64,000 nucleotides of DNA from Montifringilla adamsi (lineage: Eukaryota; Chordata; Aves; Passeriformes; Passeridae), in assembly GCA_017590115.1 (NCBI GenBank), contig JAGGNK010006471.1:1-64000 (forward strand), given 5' to 3'. Of the stretch, positions 48,870-62,480 are shown piece by piece (position 1 is the first letter of the stretch; every line of letters starts with the position of its first letter). Position numbers and translations under genes: made by a program. Under the pieces are notes generated by a model. It had not been told where the DNA came from. It ran no database searches and worked only from the letters and a program-made list of their open reading frames with translations.

Positions 48870-51783
48870 CCAACTTTCTTTTCTTTCTTTTGAATATACT
48901 GTTTTAAGAGTTTTCACACAGCTGTACTTGCTAAAAGTTCCACAGTAAAGGCTGCACAAGACATATTTCTAGATGGAGCTTGAAATAATAAGTCTGTGAT
49001 GAGAAGTGGATCTAAACAAAGTAATGTGAAGAAGGTAATAAACAGTGACTTCAGACACAAGATTTTGATGAGAATTTAACTTAACAATTTCCTAGCTAAA
49101 CCATTGCTCTGTTAGCAGCAGATGCAGTTTGCTGTACACAATGATGTTTTAAATAACATTAATTTGAACTCACAATATGTCTGTTACTTAATTTTTTTTT
49201 TTTTGTGAAGATCAGTAAACAAAGATGATCTTTATCTGAAGCCAACTGAAACACAGGATAACCTCTCCTTTGACACCAGCAGGCATTGCTTTTGATCATA
49301 GTATACATCAAAATCTTTAGTCTGAATACCTAAGCAGTGGCAGCAATTAGAATAGCTAGCTCTCCCATCTCTCTTACAGCAACATCAAAAATATGCATTT
49401 TGTAAGTTACATAATAGAAAACAAAGTATGTTTTTAATATCACTTCCCTGATGAAAAAAAAAAAAAAAGTTTAGATAGGAAGTAACTTCTACTTAGCCCT
49501 TATATTACCTAGGCCATTATTATAACCATTATTATATGGTTTATATAGGCTAGGCACAGATTTAGATCTAAGCATACCCACATTTAGTAGCTTGGTAGAC
49601 ATGCAAATCATGTTATGTGAGTGCCTGGTGGCCAAGCCAGCTCCACTCTGGTCCCATGTCCCAACCTGGCCTTTGTTGTCCCCAGGGAGGTGTCTGATAC
49701 CCTGGGCTGACCTGGTTGCAATGGCTGGGTGGTCATGGCTACCAGGCCCTGCTGTGCTTCCCAGGCAACTTCTGCAACCTCTGGCTACCCAGCCCCTTGA
49801 GATTTTGATGGTAATATTGATACAACAAGCCATGGATTGGGATCTGACCTGAGCTGCGGAGGATCCAGGTGATTGAAATTTTAAGTTAAATTGTATTACA
49901 AATTTTCCACAATGCTAGTTACAAATTGTACTATGTTGACTCTGCTTTTAGAAATCCTATGTCATTCTAATAATAAATTCTCTTCTATATCAGTCATAAC
50001 ATCCTGTTAAGAAAACAAAGTTTTAATTGTACCTACGGTTTAGTGCCATCCTCACTCTGCCAATATCCCCAAGAGAACCCATCTGTATTGGGTGACAGTG
50101 TCACTCAGATAACAGTGACATGTCTATTAACCAAGAACCTCATGGAGCAACACGGAACTTTTTAGCAAGTGTGTGAAAAGGGCTGGATGTAGTATTTAGA
50201 AAATTGAAAGGGATGGTGTTCTGGGCAGTTGGACTTCGGATGCTGAGAAAGTTGTGCATTGCACACTCTGGCTACCTTGCTCAAAGAAATATTACTAAAT
50301 TAAAACTTCCTGTTTGCAAATTAAGTTACTGTTTGTTTTGTTGCTGGGTTTTGAAATAGGTTAATTGAAAAATGCTATGGCTGAATATTATCTAGAAGGA
50401 AGTTTTCCTCTTTTTTTGGTCAGTTGATTTTGGTCATTTGGCAGCTTTTTATGCAGTGACTTAAGCTGTTTTCTACTGCAAAACCATTTATAGATAAATT
50501 TGGAGAGGTTTACAGTGCTTTTCTTTTTCTACTGTTCAACATCTAATTTGAGGTAGACTTGACTTTCAGAGATCACATGAACCTAAGTGTCCTGTTGATT
50601 TGGCGAAAACTCTGAAAAGTCCAGCATGTCTGCAAATCATGTGTCTCCTGCCCATCTTTCAGAGATGTCAGATTTTGGGTATATAAATGTTGGAGATTAA
50701 ATGCAGCTATTAGTGCTACTAGGATTGTTATTAACATTTGCTTTGACTATTTGGTATATGCTTGTTTGAATTTAGAAATCAGGGCATTATGGAAAATTTA
50801 TATTGTACAATATAAATTATATTGAAAAACTAAACATTCATTTAACCTACATAAGAAGACAAACAAATACCCAATGGATTGACAGTTAAAACCCACAGTC
50901 CTAAACAGAAAACATACAAACTTTTTTAATATTTCTTTTGAGAAATATCAAGCCTGTTTTGCTACTCACAGCAGTACAGAACTCTCACTCCTTGCCCTCC
51001 TTCCTTGTTCTCTCTTTACAAATTTCTAGGCTCCACATACTCCTCACACCAGGAACGCTTCAGGCAGAATTGTACTTTCTGCTGCACAGCATAGTTTGTG
51101 TTTTAAATGTGGGGGGTTTGCCATCTGAAATTTAGATTCTTGGCTGTAGGACTGAACAGCCACATAATTCACAGCAGGCACAGGAGTGTGGCAGCTTAGG
51201 GTATTGCTTTCCAACTGGTGTGATGCATCTTTTAAAAAAAATTAGATGGGCATCATGATATAAACCAGAAAGCACAGCTGGTTTTACAGTCTTGCATGCC
51301 ATACCACAGCTAGAATATCAGCTGTTCCTATCAGCAAGAAGGAACTGGTATGGGTGGTTTGCTATCAGGGAAAGTCAGAAACTACTGCACCAGGTTTTCT
51401 TGGGACTGGTGGAAATGCAAAAAAAGTTAACTACAGCTGATCCCCAGAAGGAAAAGATAAGAGGAAAAATTCAATTCAACCAACTCAAAAATTGTTCACA
51501 ATGAGCAGGGAGAAGATAAGGGATAGGTGAATTTTCTGATCCACAAAGAAAGCTATTGTGTGAAGCATGGATCTAAAATGAGAACAAAAGATAAAGTGTT
51601 ATCTAGATTAGATGAGAAGTGGGAGACTGATTTAAAAATCATGGTCAGAACTGGCGAGGCTTAGCAGATAGCATCAGGATGGAGAGATACTGTTCTTGTA
51701 GATTCTCATTGCTCTATTTTGGATCCAATCTTGCTCCATGGATACTGGTGGCCTTGTCAGGAAACACTGTTTTAGGACTCTGC

Positions 51784-51865
51784 AAAGAATCACAGAATCA
51801 AAGAATATCACACGAGGAACAGGATGCATAGAAATACATCGAGTCCAGCTCCTGTGGTTAAGAAT
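51784..51865 (-). mobile_element. CR1 LINE 3' end scrap
   Basis: AATCACAGAATCAAAGAATA, then GAGTCCAGCTCCTGTGG, resembles a decayed complement of the CR1 3' terminus. Short and diverged, so the exact limits are uncertain. Confidence 0.6.
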
Positions 51866-52899
51866 TTTCATTCTTAGTAAGAAGCAGTTTGTGCTATGCT
51901 TGCAAAATGTGTGCAAGGATTCTTGTGTGTGGTATTGAACGGCTTGTCTATGGGATCTGGCTGAAGAAAATTCTTTTGTGACTTCACATTTCCAATCCTC
52001 AGTGTAAACAAACAGCTGCAGTAATCAACTGGTATCACACATTTTTCAGTCCTGCCAAGGACTGAAAAAGCATATGCTAAGACTAAGAGTGAGACCACTG
52101 TAGGTCAGGAGATGGAACATCTGAAAAAATAGTTGCAATATACTCTGGTTTAAGTGCCTTGAAAGAGTATGGAAGTGTGTTGGCTCCATACTACAGTGCC
52201 CTGGTCATCCAGCAAGAACTAATGTGAGCAACGTAATTTGGAAATCTGCAGAGACCGAGACAATACGAGAGTGACTGTATGCATGCTTACACCTGCAAGT
52301 AGTTTTAGTTAATAAAATGCCAGAGGAACTCTTTACCTTGTAATGACTTACGTAATCAAGGTACAATAAATATTAACAATTAGAACTGTTGCCATCAGTT
52401 AATGTACTTTAAAGGCACTTTGCAACAAGTGTGATAACTTTGCTGGATTTATATATTCATTAATCCCTGTCAGCACAAGGAAGATCAAGATGTTTTGTGG
52501 CATGAATTGGATATCTTCAAAGACTTAATTAATAGGAAAAGAATAATACCTGATGCTATGAGGGAAACGTATATCCTTAATAACATGGTCTTTTTTGTTT
52601 TCAAACACAGAAATAGGTTAGGAAAAAAATTAGTTCACCCAAATTAATCATGTGATGTGATGGAGTAAGAAATATAATGCATTGTGTAAACTGAAATGCT
52701 GTTCTAGACTGTTTCAGAATACCTGTTTCCGGTTAGAGATAAAACAGATTGGTGTGCTGGTGCTGTATCACTTCTTTTCACAATAATTAACAGTACTGGA
52801 TAAAACTTAATTAAGATATTGAAAAGGGTGGCAAAGATACTAAAGGAAATGAAGAAGCTGTACTACAGACACGATTTTGGTTTTTTCATCTGGCCACAT

Positions 52900-53900
52900 G
52901 ATGATTGCAAAGAAAACTACTTTTCTTTAAATGAGAAGGAGAGTAACGGACAGGGAAGGGTATAGGCCACCAACATGTTCAGGGACAGATAAACGAATTG
53001 TTGACTTCAGTGGAAGGGAGCTGGATGAGTCAAGAGGGGCTGGTGCTCTGCACCTCAGAATGTTTTTGCCTGACCGGTACCCCATCAAACAGCCTGGGAG
53101 TGCAAACGTAGCAGAAACGCTGGGGTTTTTTGACTTCCACAGACCGGCCAAAGCCGCAGCCAAAGCAGCACTCTCGGAGCAAGGAGCCGGCCCTGCCCAG
53201 CCCAAGGAGAACAAGCGACCCCCGCGGCGGCCCCGCACTCGGCAGCCCCCGGCACAGAGGGCAGCCAGCCCCGGGCTGGCGACACCGGCCGCTCGCTCCC
53301 TGTGGGTCCCACCGTGATCCCGGCACCGGACGATGCCGTGCGCCGGCGGGAGCTCTGAGCCCAAGTAGGGGTCCCGGCCCCGGGTGTCCCTCCGCGGGCG
53401 GTGGGTGCGAGGCCGGCAGGGCCCCCACCCCGTCTTTGTGCTGCCGCTCGCACTTTACAGGCGAGGCGGGACTGGGAATCCCGGGCGCCCGAGGCAGCCT
53501 CGCCTCCTCCTTCCCCACCTCCTCCTCCTCCGCAGCGGGGCGCATGATGGCGGCAGCCGCTGTAGCGGATGTGAACAGCACCGGCAGCAGCAGCACTGAT
53601 ACCTCCAGCACGGGCGAGGAGGAGAGGATGAGGCGCCTCTTCCAGACTTGCGACGGTGATGGGGATGGCTTCATCAGCAGGTAGCGACAGCGAGAGGCGG
53701 CTCTTTGCTGGTACGGAGCCGTCCCGTCCTTCCCTTTACCCCGCGTTCCCCGGCGCTCAACTTGTGGGCGAGTTGCAGTAGTGGTGGGAGCTCCGCGGCT
53801 CCCGTCCTGCTGCCTCCGGCACCGGTGCCAGGGGTTCCAGCAGGGCCTCGGCACCGAGAGCTTCCCGGGACAGGGAGGGAACATTGCCCGCAGCACTTCC
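52900..53900 (+). promoter_or_regulatory. MCC: MCC CpG-rich promoter region
   Basis: A GC- and CpG-dense block surrounds MCC exon 1, in contrast to the AT-rich flanks. No TATA box is evident near the exon, which fits a CpG-island promoter. The reading frame upstream of the MCC ATG stays open for at least 138 codons, probably because of composition. Confidence 0.65.
53544..53680 (+). CDS. MCC: MCC exon 1 (long isoform, EF-hand start)
   Basis: MCC is a large coiled-coil, PDZ-ligand scaffold that restrains Wnt/beta-catenin signalling and cell-cycle progression. The long isoform begins with an EF-hand. Seen here: an ATGATG start followed by an Ala-rich, then Ser/Thr-rich leader, DTSSTGEEERMRRLFQTCDG, and the calcium-loop start DGDGDGFISR. 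The exon ends AG|GTAGCG, splitting an Arg codon, exactly where the human exon ends by protein comparison. The rest of the gene lies beyond the window. Transcription diverges from YTHDC2, as in human 5q22. The first ATG is chosen by family match; either of the two adjacent ATGs may be used. Confidence 0.93.
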
Positions 53901-54623
53901 ACGTCCGCCTGGGCTGAAAGGTGATGCCTCCGATCCTGGATTTTATCACCTCGTGCCGTGGGCAGGTGGTTTTTGCAAGTAAACACACAAAAAGGCGGTC
54001 GTGGGTAATCTAGGAGAAAACTTAAATTGTTCTCCCGGATCCTATGATTTTGTTTTGTCAGTACGATTTAATCAATATTCTTGGTACACACTTTGGTTTA
54101 AATTCCTCTGCTGGTCCTCAGAGAGTTTGAGGAGTGTCGCGCAGGCTGATGGATTGTGGTGGGGAAGGGTGAGCTTGTACATTGCAGTAGATACTTGGAA
54201 ATAAGCCATAGTGGAATGTTTATGTGTCTGGAAGCACTGGCAGTGTATTTTGGTCAGGAGCTGGTTTTGTGGCAGTGGTATTTTTGAGCTCTCACACCAT
54301 AATTTAAAAAATACTGAACTTCAAAAGGCGGGATTTGCCAGAGGTCATGGAAACTTGCATTTTCAAAATGAAACTTATGCTATTGCCTGCAATTAGTACG
54401 TGCCTCTAGAGAACTGGAACAGTGAGGGGATTTCTTAAGTCTGCTATTTAACCTGTAACCTAAGAATATGACCCCAAAGAAAGGCTAAGTAAGCTTGAAT
54501 CCCCACTGCCATCTCTTTGGAGCCAGAAAGTTGTTGAAAATCTGTAACAACTGGCAGTCACTTTAAAAAGAAAGTTCAAGGGTTGTGATATTTGTTATCT
54601 AAACAGCTCCCTGAACACTCTTT

Positions 54624-54647
54624 CCCCCCCCCCCCCCCCCCCCCCCC
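54624..54647. repeat. C24 homopolymer
   Basis: An uninterrupted run of C on the plus strand (G on the minus), flanked by TTT and TCTCT. Confidence 0.95.
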
Positions 54648-56799
54648 TCTCTACGTTTTTTGTTTTTTTTTAATATAAACTTTGAAAATGTGTACTTTCC
54701 AGCCAGTGTGCTAAGACTGCTTCTCTTTCCATTTGTTTATGGTCTTCATGGAATTTATTCTGATGTCTGAAAACTTGCGATGTTCACGTAAAGTGTGCAC
54801 TGTCTCTTCACAACACACTTGCTCTTCTGTACTGTCATGTTTTTCTGCAATGTAAACTCTGTGTATTTCTAACTTAAGGACCTTACTCGGGGAATGTTAA
54901 TGTTTTAGTGTTTCATACAGACGGTTGAGAGATGTTACCATGACACAAACTACTAATTTCTGATCGACTAATCCACGTTCCCTAAGTTTTGTCCCAGATT
55001 TGTATTCTGTGTTCTTCAAAGTAGGTATTTTCAGAGTGTTGCTTGAACTACTGTGTTGAAAACGCCAGGATATGTCTGAGTAGAGACATTGGATTTCAGG
55101 ACAAAATGGCTATAAAGCCCAGGACCTGGGTGGTGGTTGAAATTTTTTCAGGAGATGGTGGGTTGGTTGTTGAGGGTTGCTAATACCTTGCTTTAGAAGG
55201 GAGTTGTGCATTCAAGGCACAACTGGTGTGGCCTTTGTCAGAGAACGTGGTGTTATAAATTATTGTCTTCCTTTTCATCTCTGTATGTGTGACAAAGTAG
55301 TGAAGGAATATTTAAGAAACTATCTTTGACATTACTTTACTTCATTAGGTAGCCTGGGTGATGAGTTGTATAAATGGAATGCCTTTCTTGCTTTTGTAGT
55401 TACTCAATTTTGCTTATACTCTGTTTTATAGCAGTGGCTTTTGCAGGAGAAGACTTGTCCAGTTGGATTTGGATATCTTTATAGTATGTACCACCATACT
55501 ATAAAGTCTGTCAGGTTTATGGACTCAGTGTCCTTGTTGAAAATACAGCACATGGGGGTTTGTTGTTGTTTAGAGCCCTAGAGTTTAGGTTATTGCATCC
55601 TTTTTCATGTAATAAATTAATTGCTTTTACACTAAATTTTATCTTGCCATTTTCCTCATACTGTTTGTCTGGCTTCTGTGTTTGTTTCTTTCTATGGGAT
55701 TTTTTCTTTTGTTTATTTCATATGGGCCAGTTGCTTGGTTTTCCTGGTCCTCTTGCCCTGCTACTTTGAACTTCTCTTTGCTCATTCTTGTGGTCAACAA
55801 TTTTTTTGCCTTTCTTGCAGCCACAGTGGCGATTGGAGGCCTGACTCCTGCATGTCATGATATCTTTCACAGCAGATTAAACATGGCAATAAATGCCCAG
55901 GCATCTTTATAAAGAGCTGAAAGCACAGAAGCTAGCACTTTTAAATCATCTCCTTCTTTGTGCATGAGAGCTAGACTTGGCTATGATCTATTACTAGCAT
56001 GAGCTTCTTCTTAAACACTAGCTTATTTTCTATGCAATGGGGCTGAAATTTGCTGTTTTGCAGGTGCTACTGAGTATACATTTTATCTTTAAAAATTAGC
56101 ATCCCTTCTATTTGCAGGCCGGAAGCTTGGTCAGTCATTTCTTTGCCTAGCAGATGCAGCGGTTTGTTTATAAGGTTTCTTTTTTTCCAGCTCCAGAGCT
56201 GTTAAGGAAAAGAAGATCTTTATACAGCAAAGACAGGCATTTTGTGTATGTGTGTTTATTTAGTTCATATTGCATGGGGGGGAAAGAGATGTTTGCATTC
56301 CTAATGAAATAACATGGTGTCTCAGCTGTGGAAATGCTTTGTTGTGCATCAAACTGTAATAAACCTCTTTAAATAGTAGCAGGGAAGTACAGGCACAGAT
56401 GGAGAGGAGGAGCATGTCCTGGGATACTGATTAATTTTCAGGCTCTCACCTGAGATATTGATTAAATTCCAGGCTCTAAATAGGATGATATCAAAGCAAT
56501 AAAGCATAATTAAGGATGTGCCATTGGTAGTTATAATCCAGTAGACACTGAGCTATGGGATATAAAATGTTAAACCAGTGTCTCTGAGCATTGCATTGAC
56601 ATGTGCATATTGAAATTTTGCAGCATCCAGCTTAGGAAAAGTACTAAGAAAACAACAGAGTTTTGACTTGTTCGCTTGTACTGAAATGGCTTTTGATTCT
56701 TTTGGGGTTAATGTTTGTTGCGTAATTATTTTAACATCTTGCAAATATTTGGCATTCTTCTGGTACTTCTGCAAAAGAGGCAATTTCACAAAAACGAAC

Positions 56800-56821
56800 T
56801 AACCAACCAACCAACCAACCA
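56800..56821. repeat. (AACC)n microsatellite
   Basis: About five AACC units in MCC intron 1. Confidence 0.85.
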
Positions 56822-59800
56822 AAAAGTACCATCCTCCCCGCCCCCCCTGTCCCCTGAGTCAGTTGCAAAGCAGTCCACAATTAAGGCTGGATTCTGAATG
56901 CTTGAGATCAGCTGGATGAGAATTGCTGAGAGCAGAAGGCAGCCTTAAACACTGTTTTCAGCAGAACTTTAGTTTTGCAGCTGTAGCTGGATTGTGTTGT
57001 TGTTAACAAAAAGCTGTTAACTGAAAAAAACAGTAATTGCTTAACTTTGTTTTATTCTGTTTGCTTTGAAAAGTTTCAGAATCTGATGTTACAGTTATAA
57101 ACGTTTTCCGTTTCAGAGGGTTGGTGAATTGTCAAGGACACGTGTGGTTTTTTTCTTTTTTCCTTTTTGATGCTGTCTGCATATATAGCCTTGAATGCTG
57201 GGGTTTTATGGGTGGTAGGCTAGATGAATGCCTTCTTCAGAAACTTAATTGCCTTGTAGCTTTATTATATGTGGATTGTATTGAAATTCCATTTAGCACA
57301 CAATGAATTTCATCTTCACTGCAGAAGTCACTAAATGGATTTTGCATTACTCTGTTGTAACACTGGAAAATGTAAAGGTAACTTTGAATCTGCAGGAAAT
57401 ACTTTTGCTTTAAAAAAATGAAGGTATGAGCTGTGAAAATAATGGGTGAAGAAAAAATTAATTTCATTATTAAGCTACAAATATGCAAGCTTTCCAATTT
57501 TAACTTTTAAGCCTGGATAAATAATTTTAGGATTGTGAAGAAAAAAGGTGCAGCTAGTGTTTACTTCAGCTAGAACTTTGTCATTATATTAACAATAATG
57601 GGATTAAGTTTTGTTTGTAGAGTTTGTTTGAAAACGGTATTGTCTGTGTACACAATTTTTTTTTACACTGGTCAATGTCTTACAGAAAGTCTTGGTAAAA
57701 GTAGAGTACCACTACACAGAGTAAGATGTTAAAAACCCAATAAACCTACTAACTTTGTAGTGAGCTTATACAGCCTGTTAAAAGAACATGCTGAATGTGC
57801 CTTCTCTAGCCCTGCACAGAAGCATTTAAAAGGAACTATTTGGATTTGATTTGTTACCTGAGTGGTTTCATTGGTACATGGCTTTGGGAGCTCAAAACCT
57901 TTGCAAATGTAGGCTAGTCCTTGCCTTTTTATTGGGTTGTCACTGTAGTAGAACATTCACAGCTTTCTTGCTGAGTGTGTTTTGGCACCCCTCCCCCCAC
58001 ATCCAGTGTTTCTGCATCTAATGGCTGCATGCTGTTAGAGGAGAAAACCCAGTATTTTCAAGACAAAGTATTAATCTATGCATTTTCTTTTTAAGGGAGG
58101 AGATTTATTCTTCTATGATCTCTGTTACTCTCCACAGCAGACGTTACCACTTCATTTAACTTTTTTTCAAGTGTTTGATTTTGCTAATGTGCTTCAACTT
58201 CTGTGCTTAACATTTAAAGAGATACTATTGAAGCACTTAAGGACCAATAAAATGAAGCAGCAAAATCAGTGTGGGTTGTCTGTGACAGTCAAGTTACCAC
58301 TGCTGGTAAAACACTCTTTAATCCATAAGATGACCATTTATGAAGTCATGCGAACATGTTCAGTCAGGATCTCTGAAAACTTACTTTGGGCATGAGTTCA
58401 TATTCTGTGTCTACTCTCTGCAGGGTATTCTGTGCTGGTCGAAAGCAGTATCAGGAGCAAGGTGTTGTGAGTGCTCAAATGTCCCCAGGCTAGGCAGTGA
58501 TAAAGCTATTTATCCTACAAGCAAGGGGTTTATAAAAGGTCAACTCTAACAGAACAGGTGGAAATAAAAAAATGCCTTTGAAGTCTTGTGAGAGAAGTAG
58601 TATTTATTTTGCTAGTTTTGCAGCTACTGGGATTTCAAATTTCAAAAGAAGTTTGCTCCCAGTACCGTACAGTCCTAAGTCTGGCCTCAATCCAGCTCTC
58701 TAACAAGGAGACATCATTTAGAAGCAGTCTGCAAAATGTCAGCAAGATTGGGATAAAACTTTGGTTAGTCCTTGCCTTCAGTCTGGCTCTTCATATAGCT
58801 GGGCTGTTCTTTCCATGAAGCTAAAAAAGTTAAGGCCTCAGTACAGGATTTTATTCTCACTTGAGGTCTGGACTGTTTGCTCTGTGTTTTCTTTAAACCA
58901 GCTCAGTTTTAGAAATTCCAGGGGGGAAAAATCCCAAATCTCCAAAACTCCCAAGCCACCCTACCAAGCCTTGGTAAAATGTACTTTGTCCTTGCACTGC
59001 TGCTTTTGTTTGTCTTGAAAAGAGTTTCAGCTCCCAGATTCTGTTCCTAGGCTTAATTTTAGTCTTCATCCATCTCCATTACAAGGCTGTCACAGGGTTT
59101 GTGATCCATGTAACTGAAGGATTGCTTTTATATGGATACAGCACAATACTTACTGTATGCCAAGTGAAATGGTGACTGGAAGCACTGTGCTGTTTCTCAC
59201 ATGATTGTGGTCTGTGTTTTCTGTTTCTCCTGGGACTTGCCTTAGTCAATGATTCCACAGTTGTATCGAATTTTGTGGGGTTTTTAGTCCAACTTTGTCT
59301 TCCACAGCCCTCTCAGAGCATCATAACCAAAAAAGGAATAAGTTATGGGGAAACCTGAAGGGTGGATGTGTACGAGAAGCCATAGAGACATACTTAGTTT
59401 AGGATGAAGAAAAAGGTATCCCCTTTGTTAAATATTTTTGCATAGAAAATACACCAAGAATCAACATTAATTAAGGGATTATGTATTTCAAAGTCTGTAT
59501 TTCTTACAACTGGTACACAGTCAAAGAAATGTATTCAAACTTGAATTGCCTGAACATATTATGTTTTTTAATTGCTTAGCACTCCAGTTCTTGTGTAAAC
59601 CTCAGACACCTGAAGGGTGTTTTAGCTGGAGCTGTTAGTGTTTTAAAGTTAGTGAGGTTACTTGGTGTGTCTTATAGATTGCTTTTGTCTTTCCTCATTG
59701 GCACTATTAGTCTGGTAAAAGAAACTAAAGTATTTGTCTCAGGCTTGTTGTTACTTGGTATTATTGTATTTTCTTTCTTAGGACCTTGTTGTCCACATAG

Positions 59801-61352
59801 ATTGTACTGTGGAAAAACTGACCAAATAATAATTCACTTGAAAATACAAATGTCAAATTTTTTGATCCCTTTGAAAGTTACCATCCAGCTGGCTTCTAAA
59901 CAGTGAAGATATTTGTTATATTTATTAATTTTGTGATTGATTTTTATTTATTTTTTTGCTTTGAGATTGTTGCGAATACCATGCTAGTTGCGTTATCAAT
60001 GTAAGACAAGTTAATCACTCTTTAGGGTCAGTGATTTCCCTTTTGTGATGAAAAAAAAAAAAGTAATAGTTAAACTGGGAAATTTTTTTTTTGCCTTGTG
60101 TTATCTTGGGTTTCTTGGTAGCAATTCTGAAAGATCAGCTTCAAAAATATACTCTGTTACTTTCTTCCCAAGGGTGATAGGGAGCTTGGGTCCTCATGAA
60201 ATGCTTTGGTGCTTGGACTTTCTAGCAAGTCCATAGCCCTGGGTTTATGACATAGGAACCATTGGTAGCTGTTCTAGCAGTATGACTGGGACTACAGTAA
60301 ATACTTGGTTTTGTTTAGCTCATGGATGATTGCATCTTCCGTTTACAGCAGACAAGGCAGTTGGCACTCTCCTGAATCACTGTTGGTTAGCTCGTGATCC
60401 TAAGAAGCAACTTTCTGTATGTTTTTAGAATTAATTTGCCAAAACCTATAATTTGAAATTCATGGACTGAGTTGGGATGCACTCGAATAAGAGAAGAGTT
60501 CTTGCAATTAACTCCTTGTATTTATTTGTATTTATTGTTTGAGGGTACCATGTGCAAGTACTTTGCTGGTAGTTGTGGATGGATTCTAAGATTATTTTTA
60601 AATTCTCTTTGTCTCTGTTTGCTGGGGTAGGCTAGAGATTACCTGGCATTGATTGAAGCAGCAGGTCATACATGTTTTGATTAGGAGCAAGGAACCTCAC
60701 AAAATACTTGGGCACCTGGCCTTTCTTGAAAATATACACCCCTAATCTGTGCACCTGCACTCTTTACACAATGAATTGTGAATAGCTAGTGGAGGGTTTC
60801 ATGATTTTTTTAAGTCAGCCTGTTTTGCCAGATGATGATCTGCTGTGCATGGTCCTGAAGTTTCACACTGTCTGCACTAGAATTTGTTCAAAGAATCGCC
60901 TTAGCTATACACTAGTTCAGTAAGAAATATTTCTTTGCAGCATGGCCAGTTTATAGTTGTGACTTTTTATCTAGCTGTGTGACTTTTAATGTGGGCACAA
61001 GATGGTGGAGGGGGGTAAGAAACAAGCTTGGGGGTTAGTTGTGATCCGTCTGGTGATGTCCTCTTGATTTTTAAACATGCTTCACTCCAAATGATCTAAA
61101 CTAAGAAATCTCACTAAAGATTAATTCATTTTCAGAAGTGTAAAAGGACAGGAGAGATTTTATTGAGACTCTGGTATCTCAGGTGGTAGATGAAAGGCAT
61201 TAACAAGGCTTGTGTTGTGCCTCATTGAGTGTTGTCCAAAGGATGGGCTTCAATGGCATGTGAAGGAAGAGTTATGCTGTGGATACATAGCTTTTCAAAT
61301 TCACTGTGTTTTTACTGTCGATGTTCACATGCATCTTTTAGAATAAATAGTA

Positions 61353-61573
61353 TGTTAAAAGTAAAAATAAAAATTGACCCAATCATAATAAAAATTAAAA
61401 AAAAATTATTCGCGACTGTGTTACAGTCTCGACAGCCACCAATAAAAATGACAGTGCAGACCCCGGGATACAGGCTGGGTGAACGCAGATCCGGCCTCTA
61501 TCACACCGAATCCCCCTTCGTCCACACTTGCTGCTCCGCAGGGACAGTTCTTATACTCTTTTTCGTGCCCGTA
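61353..61573 (-). repeat. LTR 3' portion of the second provirus
   Basis: Reads on the minus strand from AAGAGTATAAGAACTG to TTTTTACTTTTAACA, matching the R-U5 half of the other LTRs. The whole U3 is missing. Confidence 0.88.
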
Positions 61574-62480
61574 CAGTTCGCACTGCTGTATCTGTAGTTA
61601 AAAGAACAAGAAACAGCCCTTCCCAATGTGGGGATAGCGGTACATCTTTCCAAGTTTTTATAAGGACATAATCTCCGGGCTGGATGGGGTATATAGCAAA
61701 GCCTAGTGGAGTACCTTGCATTATGATACCTTGTTTCCGCAGTTCCTGCAGATTTTTATTTATGGCTATGAGATATGGTCTTCTTTGCCCATCCTCAATT
61801 TTAGGATGCACTACAGGCATCCCGTGTTCATAGGGCATGCCATATAGCATTTCAAAGAGTGATATGCCGGTTTCCGAGTGGGGCAGTGTTCTGATATTTA
61901 GCAGGGCTAGAGGGAGGCATTTTACTCAAGGCATTTTTGTTTCTAATATTGATTTGGATAATTGTGCTTTTAGGGTTTGATTGATTCGTTCAACGTGTCC
62001 AGAACTCTGAGGATGCTACAGGGTATGGTACCCCCATCAGATCCCTAAAGCTTCAGTCATTTGTTTTATCACCCTAGAAGTGAAGTGTGTGCATTGATCT
62101 GAATCTGTGTATTTTACCAGTCCATACCGGGGCACAATTTCCTCTAGCAACAATTTAGACACCACTTGTGCAGTAGCCCTAGAAGTAGGAAATGCCTCCA
62201 CCCAGTGAGTCAGTTTGTCTACTATCACTAGCAGACGCCTGTACCTACCTACCTACCTTCGGTAGATCGGTAAAATCCACCTGGACTCTCTCAAAGGGTC
62301 TGTATGCTACCGGTCGGCTCCCCAGTGCTACTTGCCTGGCTAGGCTCCGATTCACTTTTTGGCATATCATGCACCCTTGCACTTCCTGTTTTGCCAATTC
62401 ATATATCCCTTTACACCTGTAGAATTTTAAAAATTGTTCTGCTATAGCCTGGGCCCCCCAATGAGTTTGTGAATGTAACC
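61574..62480 (-). pseudogene. pol: Second provirus integrase, decayed
   Basis: C-terminal domain with [18 protein letters not shown], core pieces with HWVEAFPTSRATAQVVSKLL and SDQCTHFTSRV, and the zinc region CMICQKV. One core residue stretch reads DQC where the first copy has DQG. Stops and shifts separate the pieces, near 61,920 and 62,040 among others. Confidence 0.88.

Larger units (their letters stand above)
45440..52900. other. Intergenic DNA between divergent YTHDC2 and MCC
   Basis: No conserved coding exon is recognisable on either strand. Contents seen: long poly-A tracts, a CR1 fragment near 51.8 kb, and a GC-richer block at about 49.6-49.86 kb of unknown origin. Mammals carry the intronless TSSK1B in this area; nothing like a protein kinase frame is seen here. 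Confidence 0.6.
53681..61352 (+). other. MCC: MCC intron 1 (start); no further gene recognised
   Basis: Sequence following the MCC exon 1 donor. I see no other exon-like conserved protein here. It holds a C24 homopolymer, an (AACC)n run and AT-rich unique-looking DNA. Short open frames in this stretch show no recognisable similarity. Confidence 0.6.

Noticed and set aside
49592..49852. GC-richer open frames in the intergenic region
   Set aside because: Open on both strands with no family motif; probably an old repeat that I cannot name.
45440..52900. Possible TSSK1B-like kinase between the two genes
   Set aside because: No kinase signature such as a glycine loop, HRD or DFG seen in any frame; the mammalian gene is a lineage-specific retrocopy.
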